DNA from: Deltaproteobacteria bacterium
Lineage (GTDB): Bacteria > Desulfobacterota > Desulfuromonadia > Geobacterales > Pseudopelobacteraceae
DNA: 64,000 bases
Assembly: GCA_021781535.1 (NCBI GenBank)
Contig: JAJXWO010000010.1
Location: 1-64,000 of the forward strand
Direction of reading: 5' to 3'
In this document: piece after piece, positions 52,630 to 61,394 of the stretch
Position numbering within the stretch: the first letter of the stretch is position 1
Layout of the letters: each line of letters opens with the position of its first letter
Notes under the pieces: generated by a model
Seen by the model: the letters and a program-made list of their open reading frames with translations, nothing else
Told to the model about the DNA's origin: nothing
The model's database searches: none
Translations under genes and position numbers: made by a program

Positions 52630-53655
52630 TCATGCGACGCATACAAAGTCCATGCCTTCCTGCCAGCCACGTTTTTCCGCCACACTCCGGAACTTTTCGC
52701 GGGTACCGCGTACGCCTATGGCCACGATCATTTTTCTGCCATTCAGATGGAGATCATCCGGTGAGATGACGGGAGCATTGTGCAGCATCCGCCCGATCTT
52801 TCTCGGGTCAACATCCAGCCAGGTGGAAACCGATATACCCCGAGCAGTCAGCAAGCGTTGCCACGCCCGTGCTTCCAGCCCCGCTCCGGCGATAACGACG
52901 TCATGGATGCCTTGTAGAAAACCACGCAGCAGGTGGTGGCATTTGCAGGCGCGAAATGCATGTAACGCATATTCGTCCATCGTTCGGGTGGCCCGTTCGG
53001 GGTGGTCGCGCCAGAATAAAAGTGTGTGCGGTACGCGGGCAAATTGTATACCCGCCCCGGCCATACGCAGCCAGAGGTCATAGTCCTCGGGCCACGTGTT
53101 GTTATGGTACCCACCCAGGTCTTCCAGAAGAGCTCGCCGCGTCATGATACCGGGGTGGACAAAAGGTGATTCTACAAACAGATCGCGGATGATCAGGGAA
53201 TGCATGGTCAGGCTGTTCTGCCACAATTCATAGTCAACCATGCCCTGTTTGAGGTGGGTTCGCGGAAAATGCCGGAAGTTACAGGCGACCAGTCCGGTGC
53301 CGGGATGCGTGTTCAGATAGGCCGCCTGCAGTTCCAGGCGCTGGGGATGGCAGATGTCGTCACCGTCCATGCGGGCCAATAGTGGTGCCCGGCAGGCTTC
53401 CAGGCCGGCATTGAGCGCCGCTACCAATCCGCCACCTTCGCGCCTTATTATGCGCACACGGCCGTCTCTGCGCGCGGAATCAGCAAGGATTTCCGCCGTT
53501 CCGTCATTTGAGCCGTCATCTACAGCAATAAGTTCCCAGGAGGAACTGGTTTGACGATACAGGGAGTCCAGCGCTGCCTGAAGATAGCGATCTTCGTTGC
53601 GGACCGGCATGAGGATTGAAACTTGCGGCTGGGTGGATGGCTGTAGTTGCGGCAT
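52630..53655 (-). CDS. family 2 glycosyltransferase
   Basis: VSILMPVRNEDRYLQAALDSLYRQTSSSWELIAVDDGSNDGTAEIL, ARMDGDD. Confidence 0.92.
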   Translation of the reverse strand: MPQLQPSTQPQVSILMPVRNEDRYLQAALDSLYRQTSSSWELIAVDDGSNDGTAEILADSARRDGRVRIIRREGGGLVAALNAGLEACRAPLLARMDGDDICHPQRLELQAAYLNTHPGTGLVACNFRHFPRTHLKQGMVDYELWQNSLTMHSLIIRDLFVESPFVHPGIMTRRALLEDLGGYHNNTWPEDYDLWLRMAGAGIQFARVPHTLLFWRDHPERATRTMDEYALHAFRACKCHHLLRGFLQGIHDVVIAGAGLEARAWQRLLTARGISVSTWLDVDPRKIGRMLHNAPVISPDDLHLNGRKMIVAIGVRGTREKFRSVAEKRGWQEGMDFVCVA

Positions 53656-53740
53656 AGTGACTGTCCTGATATAATTTTCTTGACGCTGGTAAATGATACG
53701 GTAAGTATGTGAATTAATCCATAGAGGAATAATCGAAGTT

Positions 53741-54409
53741 ATGAAAGCTCTACCACCAGAGCATGATTGTGTGTTCAATCGTGTTACACAATTGCTTGCC
53801 ATGCAAATTACTAGTGATGCAGTACCTGATGCAGGCGGCCGTACACGCGCGTCGGTAGCCATGATATTGCATCAGGCCGCAACCGACATTGAAATTCTTT
53901 TTATTCAGCGTGCCGCTCATGACCTGGACCCGTGGTCAGGGCATGTTGCATTTCCGGGGGGCAAGCTGGAAGATGGGGAGCTGGAGTGTCAGGCGGCCGT
54001 CAGGGAAACGTATGAAGAGGTTGGGATTGACCTGGCACAGGGCCGCTATCTGGGACGGCTTCCCGACATTATGGGAGCTAATCTGCCGGTGAGGGTTTCC
54101 TGCTGCCTGTTCGGTGTAGATCGGGCAAGTTACCGTCCGGTCCTGAATGAAGAGGTGGATGATCTGTTCTGGGTTACGCTTTCCGACCTGCGGGATCCGA
54201 TGAGCCATCTTCTGAGCAGTGTCGCTTTTGATCAAAAACGCATCGAAGTACCGGCCATCAGACTTCCCGTTGATGATAAACCGGTGCTGTGGGGTATCAC
54301 CTATCGATTGGTGATGCAATTTCTGTCTCTTCTGGAAGGTAAAAGTTCTTCCGGCGAAGATTTCTGCAAACTACCTGAAATGGTAGGACTTGACGAGGAG
54401 GAGGATTGA
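53741..54409 (+). CDS. NUDIX hydrolase, CoA pyrophosphatase-like
   Basis: GHVAFPGGKLEDGELECQAAVRETYEEVGIDL Nudix box. Confidence 0.92.
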   Translation: MKALPPEHDCVFNRVTQLLAMQITSDAVPDAGGRTRASVAMILHQAATDIEILFIQRAAHDLDPWSGHVAFPGGKLEDGELECQAAVRETYEEVGIDLAQGRYLGRLPDIMGANLPVRVSCCLFGVDRASYRPVLNEEVDDLFWVTLSDLRDPMSHLLSSVAFDQKRIEVPAIRLPVDDKPVLWGITYRLVMQFLSLLEGKSSSGEDFCKLPEMVGLDEEED

Positions 54410-54927
54410 TTATGAATGAAAAAACAGGAATCATTACGTTTAAAGGAAATCCGATGACGTTGCTGGGTCACGGGTTGACGGTCGGTGACGCTGCTCCTGA
54501 CTTCGCAGTGGTTGACAATGGACTTGCCGCCGTAACGCTCTCCAGTTATTCGGGCAAAATCAAGATTATCAGTTCTGTACCATCACTCGATACTCCGGTA
54601 TGTGACACCGAAACCCGCCGTTTCAATCAGGAAGCGTCTTCGTTACCGGGGGATATCGTAGTGTTGACCGTCAGTCTCGATCTCCCGTTTGCTCAGAAAC
54701 GGTGGTGCGGCGCTGCCGGGATCGACAAGGTTGTCACGCTCTCCGATTACCGCGAACGCTCTTTCGGGCTCGGATACGGGATGCTGATCAAAGAGTTGTT
54801 GTTGCTGGCCCGTGCTGTTTTCGTTGTTGATGCCGCCAATATCATCCGCTACATCCAGATAGTCCCGGAAGTAACTGCCGAACCTGATTATGTGGCTGCA
54901 ATTGCCGCAGCGAAGGCACTGCTGTAG
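54409..54927 (+). CDS. tpx: thiol peroxidase
   Basis: SSVPSLDTPVCDTETRRFNQEA peroxiredoxin motif. Confidence 0.95.
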   Translation: MMNEKTGIITFKGNPMTLLGHGLTVGDAAPDFAVVDNGLAAVTLSSYSGKIKIISSVPSLDTPVCDTETRRFNQEASSLPGDIVVLTVSLDLPFAQKRWCGAAGIDKVVTLSDYRERSFGLGYGMLIKELLLLARAVFVVDAANIIRYIQIVPEVTAEPDYVAAIAAAKALL

Positions 54928-54941
54928 AACAAGTTTGCTGC

Positions 54942-54967
54942 CAGGCCGCTTCGCAAGAAGCGGCCTG
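54942..54967 (+). terminator. stem-loop downstream of tpx
   Basis: CAGGCCGCTTC-GCAA-GAAGCGGCCTG. Confidence 0.5.
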
Positions 54968-55001
54968 TTCCGGATTATCAAAGAAAGTAGAGGTAATGAC
55001 C

Positions 55002-55568
55002 ATGTCAATCAAAGACAGTTTTTTTCTGGAACGCAACAAGGCAGTGCTGGTAGTGATTGATGTGCAGGAAAAACTGTGTCTTGCGATGGATGAAACAGGA
55101 CTGAAGAAACTTGTGAAAAATGTTGGTATCCTGCTTGAGAGTGCTGCGGAATTGAATATACCCGTCCTGGTGACCGAACAATATGTCAAGGGACTGGGGG
55201 CGACTCTGCCCGAGCTGAAGGAAAAAGCAGCTTCAGCTTCCTGTTACGAAAAGATGTCTTTCAGTTCTTGCGGTAGTGCAGAATTCGTTGCCGCTCTCAA
55301 GTCAAGCGGAAAATCACACGTGATAATTACCGGCATGGAAACTCATGTCTGCGTACTGCAAACAGTGATAGAGTTGCGCGATGCCGGCCTGAATGTTCAT
55401 GTCGTGAAGGATGCCGTCATGAGCCGAAACGCGGAGAATTGGCACACCGCCATTGAAACAATGACTCTTGCCGGAGCGATCCCGACCTGTACGGAGTCAG
55501 TTCTGTTTCAGTTGTTAAAAGTCGCCGGAACGGAAGAATTTAAAAAACTGTCAAAGCTGGTGAGGTAA
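55002..55568 (+). CDS. isochorismatase family hydrolase
   Basis: AVLVVIDVQEKL, VLVTEQYVKGLG, HVIITGMETHVCVLQTVIEL. Confidence 0.93.
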   Translation: MSIKDSFFLERNKAVLVVIDVQEKLCLAMDETGLKKLVKNVGILLESAAELNIPVLVTEQYVKGLGATLPELKEKAASASCYEKMSFSSCGSAEFVAALKSSGKSHVIITGMETHVCVLQTVIELRDAGLNVHVVKDAVMSRNAENWHTAIETMTLAGAIPTCTESVLFQLLKVAGTEEFKKLSKLVR

Positions 55569-55595
55569 AAGGCGATGCTGTGAGATGCTGAACAG

Positions 55596-55619
55596 CTCCG
55601 GGGCCATTGTGCCCCGGAG
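55596..55619. terminator. stem-loop between convergent genes
   Basis: CTCCGGGGC-...-GCCCCGGAG. Confidence 0.55.
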
Positions 55620-56264
55620 TTATTCAGGTGACTGGAAGACGTGGTGGATAATCTCGGCGTGATGTTGAATGCGTGCCAATCCCGGCAGAGGGGATTTGTA
55701 GGAGATGAAGGGAACTCCGGCGCTCTTGGCAGCCTGCATATCTACTTCTCCGTCGCCGATAAAGAGAGCCTCTGCCGGTTTGGCTTCAAAATAATCCAAC
55801 ACTTTCAGAAGCGGTTCCGGGTGCGGTTTCGGGTTCGTAACCTGTGATGCCGTCATTACGTAATCGAAATATCCGGTCAGTCCAAAGTCATCAATGATCA
55901 TATCCATCGAGGTTGCCCGATTGGTGCAGATGGCCAGTGATGTGTGTCCCTTTAACTGGTCGATGGCACTTATAAAACCGTCCTCCATCCGCATGTAGGG
56001 CATCAGATCACGATAGTGAATGGTTTTGGCAAACCTGAAGGCCTCTTCACGCTGCCGGTCGCCAGTGAAAAAATATTCCATCACATCGTTAAACGAGTAG
56101 GTGTGGAGTATCCTTCTCGCGTCGTTGTTATCTCTGTCAATATCCGGTCTACCCAGGAATCCCATGACGCGGTTGTAGAAAACATAATTTGATTCAATTG
56201 AATCAAGGATCACGCCATCACAATCATAGATGACGACTTTGTAGCGACTTTTCAATTCATTCAC
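55620..56264 (-). CDS. HAD family hydrolase
   Basis: VVIYDCDGVILDS, LAICTNRATSM, NPKPHPEPLL, ALFIGDGEVDMQAAKSAGV; GTG start. Confidence 0.88.
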   Translation of the reverse strand: MNELKSRYKVVIYDCDGVILDSIESNYVFYNRVMGFLGRPDIDRDNNDARRILHTYSFNDVMEYFFTGDRQREEAFRFAKTIHYRDLMPYMRMEDGFISAIDQLKGHTSLAICTNRATSMDMIIDDFGLTGYFDYVMTASQVTNPKPHPEPLLKVLDYFEAKPAEALFIGDGEVDMQAAKSAGVPFISYKSPLPGLARIQHHAEIIHHVFQSPE

Positions 56265-56574
56265 TGCCTGGCTCCGATGTTGAGTTCTTCTGCCCACCTA
56301 CATATTCTTCCCACTCGATCGGGAGCAGGTATTTCTTGCGGCTGTTGCACTCCTTGCATGCTGGAACAACATTGTTGCGGGATGCCTTGCCGCCGCGTGA
56401 TACAGGAACCAGGTGGTCCATAGTCAGCTCATCCGGAGCAAAACTTCCATCACAAAAGTGGCAGTGCCCCAAGGCGAGACGGTTTTTCCACCAGCGGCTC
56501 TTGCGAAGTTCTCTTGATTTCTCCCGCTCCCGCTTTATATCGGCTTCGCTGATTTCCAGTAAAAAGTGACCCAT
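56257..56574 (-). CDS. HNH endonuclease domain protein
   Basis: CHFCDGSFAPDELTMDHLVPVSRGGKASRNNVVPACKECNSRK. Confidence 0.92.
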   Translation of the reverse strand: MGHFLLEISEADIKREREKSRELRKSRWWKNRLALGHCHFCDGSFAPDELTMDHLVPVSRGGKASRNNVVPACKECNSRKKYLLPIEWEEYVGGQKNSTSEPGSE

Positions 56575-56737
56575 AATGAACCTTCAAAAAAATAAATGAC
56601 GCTTATATAATATGTCAGGATATCTGAAAATGGCCCATTAGGGTAGGATAAAATCAGTTTTATAGCTGAAAATGCCGGCAACAAGCAGAAAAAGAGTTGA
56701 TATATTCTGAATGGTACGTTATAAGACTAATTCTAAT

Positions 56738-56814
56738 GCGCTTGTAGCTCAGCTGGATAGAGCAACGGACTACGAATCCGTAGGTCGGGCGTTCGAATCG
56801 CTCCAGGCGCACCA
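56738..56814 (+). tRNA. tRNA-Arg (ACG anticodon)
   Basis: GCGCTTGTAGCTCAGCTGGATAGAGCAACGGACTACGAATCCGTAGGTCGGGCGTTCGAATCGCTCCAGGCGCACCA cloverleaf. Confidence 0.96.
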
Positions 56815-56821
56815 AAAATTC

Positions 56822-56858
56822 AGGCACTTACGTTAATTCGTGAGTGCCTTTTTGTTTG
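56822..56858 (+). terminator. intrinsic terminator of tRNA-Arg
   Basis: AGGCACTTACG-TTAATT-CGTGAGTGCCT-TTTTGTTT. Confidence 0.8.
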
Positions 56859-56918
56859 ACCTCGTTACACATTCATACTTTATTCATACTTTCAGACACC
56901 GTATCTCACCTAACATTA

Positions 56919-57086
56919 GTTAAATGATCGTTGAATATTTGTGTCATTATTCCCTTCTAAGTCCCAATTGTAAACGATCGTTTATAATATTCAACATTTT
57001 GCCAATTCAATCATAAAAAGTAAACGAACGATGAATTTTTATATCTTTTCTGTATTGTTGGGTGATATAGTAAACGAACGCTGAAT
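56919..57086. promoter_or_regulatory. four operator-like repeats, period exactly 50 bp, upstream of hipBA
   Basis: taaatgatcgttgaat (56921), taaacgatcgtttata (56971), taaacgaacgatgaat (57021), taaacgaacgctgaat (57071). Confidence 0.8.
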
Positions 57087-57115
57087 AATAATGACTCGCT
57101 ACTCTGGAGATTAAT

Positions 57116-57349
57116 ATGGAAATCAAAACATCTGAGAGCTTAGGGTTGATCATCAGAAAAAAACGAAAAGAGGATGGCCTTACTCTTCACGACGCGGCAG
57201 CAATATGCGGAGTCAGTCATGTATTTCTTTCGGCGCTTGAAAATGGAAAAGAATCAGTTCGATTGAATAAAGTCTTGCGGGTCACAGCCTGTTTGGGTAT
57301 TGAAATTCATGCACATACTAGGGGTTGGGAAGCAAAGGATGATGAATGA
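57116..57349 (+). CDS. hipB: HipB-like antitoxin / HTH XRE regulator
   Basis: LGLIIRKKRKEDGLTLHDAAAICGVSHVFLSALENGKESVRLNKVLRVTACLGIEI; overlaps hipA start. Confidence 0.9.
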   Translation: MEIKTSESLGLIIRKKRKEDGLTLHDAAAICGVSHVFLSALENGKESVRLNKVLRVTACLGIEIHAHTRGWEAKDDE

Positions 57350-58590
57350 TAACTAAACTAATCGTGGTAATAGACAATAAGGTAGTTGGCCATCTTTGGC
57401 TTGACGAGAGGAAGAGATTTTGCTTCCAGTATGAAACGAACTGGATAAATACATCCAAGATCCCGCTGTCTCTTTCCATCCCGCTCCGTGATGAACCATA
57501 TCTGGACGATGAACCACATGCCTTTTTTGCCAACCTTTTACCAGAACAAAAAATACGAGAAGTTGTTGCAAGAAATTTAGGAGTCTCCCTACAAAATGAT
57601 TTTGGTCTGTTGGAGAAAATAGGAGGTGATTGCGCAGGAGCGGTGTCTTTGTACCCTGAGGGTGTAAGATTGTCCGCAGAGAATGCATATACACCTTTGA
57701 GTACCACAGAATTATCGAAAATAATTAAGGAACTTCCACAAAGACCGTTCCTTGCAGGTGAGATCGGATTTAGACTTTCACTTGCGGGAGCTCAGAAGAA
57801 ACTTCCAGTTTATTTTTCTGAGGATAAATTTTATCTCACTCATGGAGATGCACCAAGCAATTATATTATAAAGCCGCCTATAGAAATCTTGGATGGTACA
57901 GTTGAAAATGAGGCATTCTGTATGGCACTTGCAGGCGGAATAGGTCTTAATGTTCCGCATTCATTTATATACGAACTTGAAGGATTGCTCGTTTATGTAA
58001 TTAAGAGATATGACCGCGTAGCCTTTGACGATGGGATAAAAAGGCTTCATCAAGAGGATTTTTGTCAGGCATTAAGCATTTCTCCTGAATATAAATACGA
58101 AAACGAAGGTGGCCCAAGTTTTGTCCAATGCGTTAATATAATTCGAACGAAAAGTAACAAATCCGGAAAAGATGTATTATCTATTCTCGATTGGTTGATT
58201 TTCAATTTCTTAGTAGGAAATTCAGACGCTCATGGAAAAAACGTGTCCTTTCTTCTATTACCACAAGGTCCGATTTTAGCTCCTTTTTATGATCTTATTT
58301 CGACAAGGATATATGGACACTTTGGTTTGGCGGAAGGCCTTGCTATGGGGATTGGAGGAGAAAGTGCTCCTGAGGCAATTCAACGAAAACATTGGGAAGC
58401 TTTGGCGGAAGAAATAAAAATAAAACCAAAGTTTCTGACATCAAGAGTGCTTATAATCGCCAACAAAATTCAGAGCGTCAGACTAAAACTATTTAAAGAA
58501 ACATTTGGTCCCTATAAATGTGACAGCCTATACCGGTTGAATGAGCTAATAGCAAACTCGTGCGATAAAGCGATCAGAAGATTCTCCTAA
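57346..58590 (+). CDS. hipA: HipA-type serine/threonine kinase toxin
   Basis: IPLSLSIPLRD, FFANLLPEQKIREVVARNLG, LAGAQKKLPVYF, WLIFNFLVGNSDAHGKNVSFLL, LAPFYDLIST. Confidence 0.93.
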   Translation: MITKLIVVIDNKVVGHLWLDERKRFCFQYETNWINTSKIPLSLSIPLRDEPYLDDEPHAFFANLLPEQKIREVVARNLGVSLQNDFGLLEKIGGDCAGAVSLYPEGVRLSAENAYTPLSTTELSKIIKELPQRPFLAGEIGFRLSLAGAQKKLPVYFSEDKFYLTHGDAPSNYIIKPPIEILDGTVENEAFCMALAGGIGLNVPHSFIYELEGLLVYVIKRYDRVAFDDGIKRLHQEDFCQALSISPEYKYENEGGPSFVQCVNIIRTKSNKSGKDVLSILDWLIFNFLVGNSDAHGKNVSFLLLPQGPILAPFYDLISTRIYGHFGLAEGLAMGIGGESAPEAIQRKHWEALAEEIKIKPKFLTSRVLIIANKIQSVRLKLFKETFGPYKCDSLYRLNELIANSCDKAIRRFS

Positions 58591-58664
58591 GTAGAGAGAC
58601 AATCATATCCCTCAAAGGATTAACTTAGCAGCTTCTGAGTGAAAGCGATAACGTTATCAGATGT

Positions 58665-58698
58665 GGGAGGACGGCGGAAGTAATTCCGCCTCCTGCCC
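58665..58698. repeat. REP-like inverted repeat, copy 2
   Basis: GGGAGGACGGCGGAAGTAATTCCGCCTCCTGCCCG; compare 21103-21141. Confidence 0.65.
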
Positions 58699-58757
58699 GG
58701 TGTGCAGCGGTTGGTGAGTTGACTCAGGGGTGATGTGCAAGCGCCGAACGTGTTTGT

Positions 58758-59330
58758 TCAGATCAATTTCAGTACGGTATCGATCTCCAGGATCGAGTTC
58801 GGGTACTTCTTTTCCAGCGCTTCACGGAGCGATGTGCCGGATGCACCATTTTTGAGGATCGTGCTTCTGGTCGTTGCCGCATCGACATAGTCACAGATTG
58901 CAATCAGGGCGGCGATATCAAGGATCTTCTTCACCGTGTCGAGAGACAGGTTCTCGGGAAAATCCTTGATGGACAGACCATATCCGGACTTGCCGAGTGC
59001 GTGGTGGAACCCGGCAACCAGGCCGGTGAACAAATATTTACCCTTCAATACCTCAAATCCGAGTCTCACGTGTTTTTTGACATCCGCATACTCTTCCTCA
59101 GTGATTTTGTGTCCATCAAACAGATGACACGGGAGAGCAATCTTGCCTACGTCATGGAGTATTCCGGCGACATAGGCTGCACGGGCGTCAAGTTTGAGCT
59201 TTACTGCAGCTTTAGCCGCAAGAGTTGCAACCCGGATGGCGTGTTCCTTTACCCCGTCATGGCGCACCGTGGCAATCGCCAGATAGAAATCAACTACTGC
59301 CTGCAGTGAATGACGGCTCTCTCTTTCCAT
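58758..59330 (-). CDS. HD-domain phosphohydrolase with degenerate HD-GYP-like motif
   Basis: AGILHDVGKIALPCHLFDGHKITEEEYADVKKHVRLGFEVLKG ... FHHALGKSGYG. Confidence 0.8.
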   Translation of the reverse strand: MERESRHSLQAVVDFYLAIATVRHDGVKEHAIRVATLAAKAAVKLKLDARAAYVAGILHDVGKIALPCHLFDGHKITEEEYADVKKHVRLGFEVLKGKYLFTGLVAGFHHALGKSGYGLSIKDFPENLSLDTVKKILDIAALIAICDYVDAATTRSTILKNGASGTSLREALEKKYPNSILEIDTVLKLI

Positions 59331-59817
59331 GTGAACACACCCTCCTCATTTACGTCGTTAACCAGCCCATAACCATAAAAGTACCATCAAGTTCCTAAAT
59401 TGTGAAGCGAGTCACACAATTGCCAGCAATCTTTCAATGGACGTCATCCATGCGGGACATAGATTTTGACGAGGATCGCAGCAAGAAAGAACTGATAGTT
59501 GAAGTGGGGCATTGTTTTTTTGTTTCCATGCATGGTATCAAAAAATACTACAGAGAGCAGCGCGGAAGAGTTCAGGAGGAAGTGAAGGAGCTCATGAACT
59601 CACTACCTTGTTGGTCGGTGCAGCAACTCAGGCACAAAAGGCAGGTGATTACATCAACAACGGTAATGAAGAATCAAACCAAGTGTACCAGCACATCATA
59701 CAATATTAGAGAAAGCAATAGTGTCCAATTTTTCGGCCTAACCCCAGTATATATAGCTTGTGAGTTCTATGGCGCACGGTTATGGCCGTGCAATTATATC
59801 AGAGGGAGAATGTACGA

Positions 59818-60960
59818 ATGGAAAACCAGCATAAGATCATCGAAACAACTTCAGCACAAAATAATTGCGGCTGTGTGATAACGGGCCACAGCGAGAAACC
59901 ACCGTGTTGAGGACCGCCATCTTCCGCCGGTGGCGGAGTCATTGATGAAAAGGTTCCTGGATTTCAAGAGTGGTACATGACCAGTGTGGGGCAAATTCCC
60001 CGAATCGGAACCAAGCTGTCATTTGAGGATACTGTCGGAGCCTGTAAGGCACGGTGGGGAATTGGACGAATGAATTACATGGTTCCGCCAGGGCTTTATG
60101 TTATTGGACATCCGTCTGCGGTAGATCCTGTGCTTGTTACTGCCAATTACAAGATGAGCTATGATATTGTACGACAACAGATGGCACATAGAAACGTGTG
60201 GCTCCTTGTTCTGGAGACATTCGGTATCAATGTGTGGTGTGCCGCTGGTAAAGGAACTTTTGGAACGATGGAGCTGATTGAAAGGATACAACACTCCGAA
60301 TTGGCGAAGCTAGTGTCACATAGACAGTTGTTGTTACCAATTCTCGGGGCACCGGGAGTTGCAGCTCATGAGGTGAAAAAGAGAACGAGCTTTACCATCA
60401 AATATGCTGCGATTCGTGCTCAAGACCTGCCAGAGTATCTTGATAATGGTCTGGTAACCACACAAGCCATGCGGGAATTAACATTCACCTTGAGGGAGCG
60501 CCTCATTCTCGTCCCCGTAGAACTTGTAGGAGCCATGAAAGTAACCGCGGGTATAATGGCATTATTAGCATTGGTGGTATGCACCTTTGGTGGCGCAACT
60601 GCAGGTATTGCAGCTATTACCGGGTATCTTGGAGCTGTGCTGGTTGGTACCATCATAGCTCCATTGCTTCTTCCCTGGCTGCCGGGTCGAAGTTTTTCTA
60701 TTAAAGGTGCCATAGCAGGGATGGCGTGGGCGTTGGTTTTTGCGGTCTTTATTGGCAGAAGCGGATTTACAATACCGGCTATACTTGCCGCACTGCTGGG
60801 AATACCTGCCGTGAGCGCTTTCTACACTCTCAACTTTACCGGGTGCACAACATTCACGTCACGTTCCGGCGTGAAAAAAGAGATGCGTCTTGCACTTCCT
60901 GTTATGGGTAGTGCAATTATCGCATGTTTTCTGTTACTGGTTGGAAGCAGGTTTCTGTAA
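59818..60960 (+). CDS. hgcA: HgcA, mercury-methylating corrinoid protein; frame contains one in-frame TGA at 59908-59910 (candidate Sec codon). Conservative ORF is 59977..60960
   Basis: INVWCAAGKGTFGT cap-helix motif, VLVTANYKMSYD, C-terminal TMs with LNFTGCTTFTSRSGVKKEM; adjacent hgcB. Same frame runs upstream to an SD-preceded ATG at 59818. Confidence 0.93.
59923..59937 (+). promoter_or_regulatory. candidate bacterial SECIS-like hairpin downstream of the in-frame TGA
   Basis: TCCGCC-GGT-GGCGGA, 6-bp stem, GG in apical loop, loop begins 18 nt after TGA. Confidence 0.45.
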
Positions 60961-60971
60961 AGGGAGACTCT

Positions 60972-61262
60972 ATGAAAGGTTTTACTTATCTACGAAACGT
61001 GGCGACCCTGAAACTGGATCAAGAGAAGTGCATTGGCTGTGAAATGTGCACTGAAGTCTGCCCCCATCAGGTTTTCACTATGGTCGACAAAACAGCTGCT
61101 ATTGTAGAACTTGACGCCTGTATGGAGTGCGGAGCCTGTTCTATCAACTGCCCGGTTACGGCTATTCAAGTAGATAGCGGTGTAGGATGCGCATCAGGGC
61201 TGATCAACGAATGGCTCAAAGAACATAATATTGGCGGTTCGATTGGAGATTGTTGCACCTGA
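60972..61262 (+). CDS. hgcB: HgcB, 2x[4Fe-4S] ferredoxin of mercury methylation
   Basis: KCIGCEMCTEVCPHQVF, ACMECGACSINCPVTAIQVDSGVGCASGLINEWL, C-terminal ...GDCCT. Confidence 0.94.
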   Translation: MKGFTYLRNVATLKLDQEKCIGCEMCTEVCPHQVFTMVDKTAAIVELDACMECGACSINCPVTAIQVDSGVGCASGLINEWLKEHNIGGSIGDCCT

Positions 61263-61347
61263 AACTAAAAGCACGCTCCAAACCAACTCTAACAACTTCA
61301 TCCTCGGCTTAAATATAAAAGAAACCATCACGGTAACAAATAGTAAT

Positions 61348-61394
61348 ATACAAATAATCAACTGCAAAACTTGCTTGCAAGTGATTATTTGTAT
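61348..61394. repeat. long imperfect inverted repeat/hairpin 3' of hgcB
   Basis: ATACAAATAATCA-AC-TGCAA-AACTTGC-TTGCA-AG-TGATTATTTGTAT. Confidence 0.65.

Noticed and set aside
56738-58600. tRNA-Arg-anchored genomic island
   Set aside because: No integrase and no duplicate of the tRNA 3' end seen downstream within the window; kept only as a suggestion in the hipBA finding.
59402-59878. 158-aa ORF upstream of hgcA
   Set aside because: No recognisable domain, low-complexity coding character, overlaps the hgcA SD/start at 59803-59820. Overlapping frames (59512-59709) look like possible gene decay, but I cannot support a CDS or pseudogene call.
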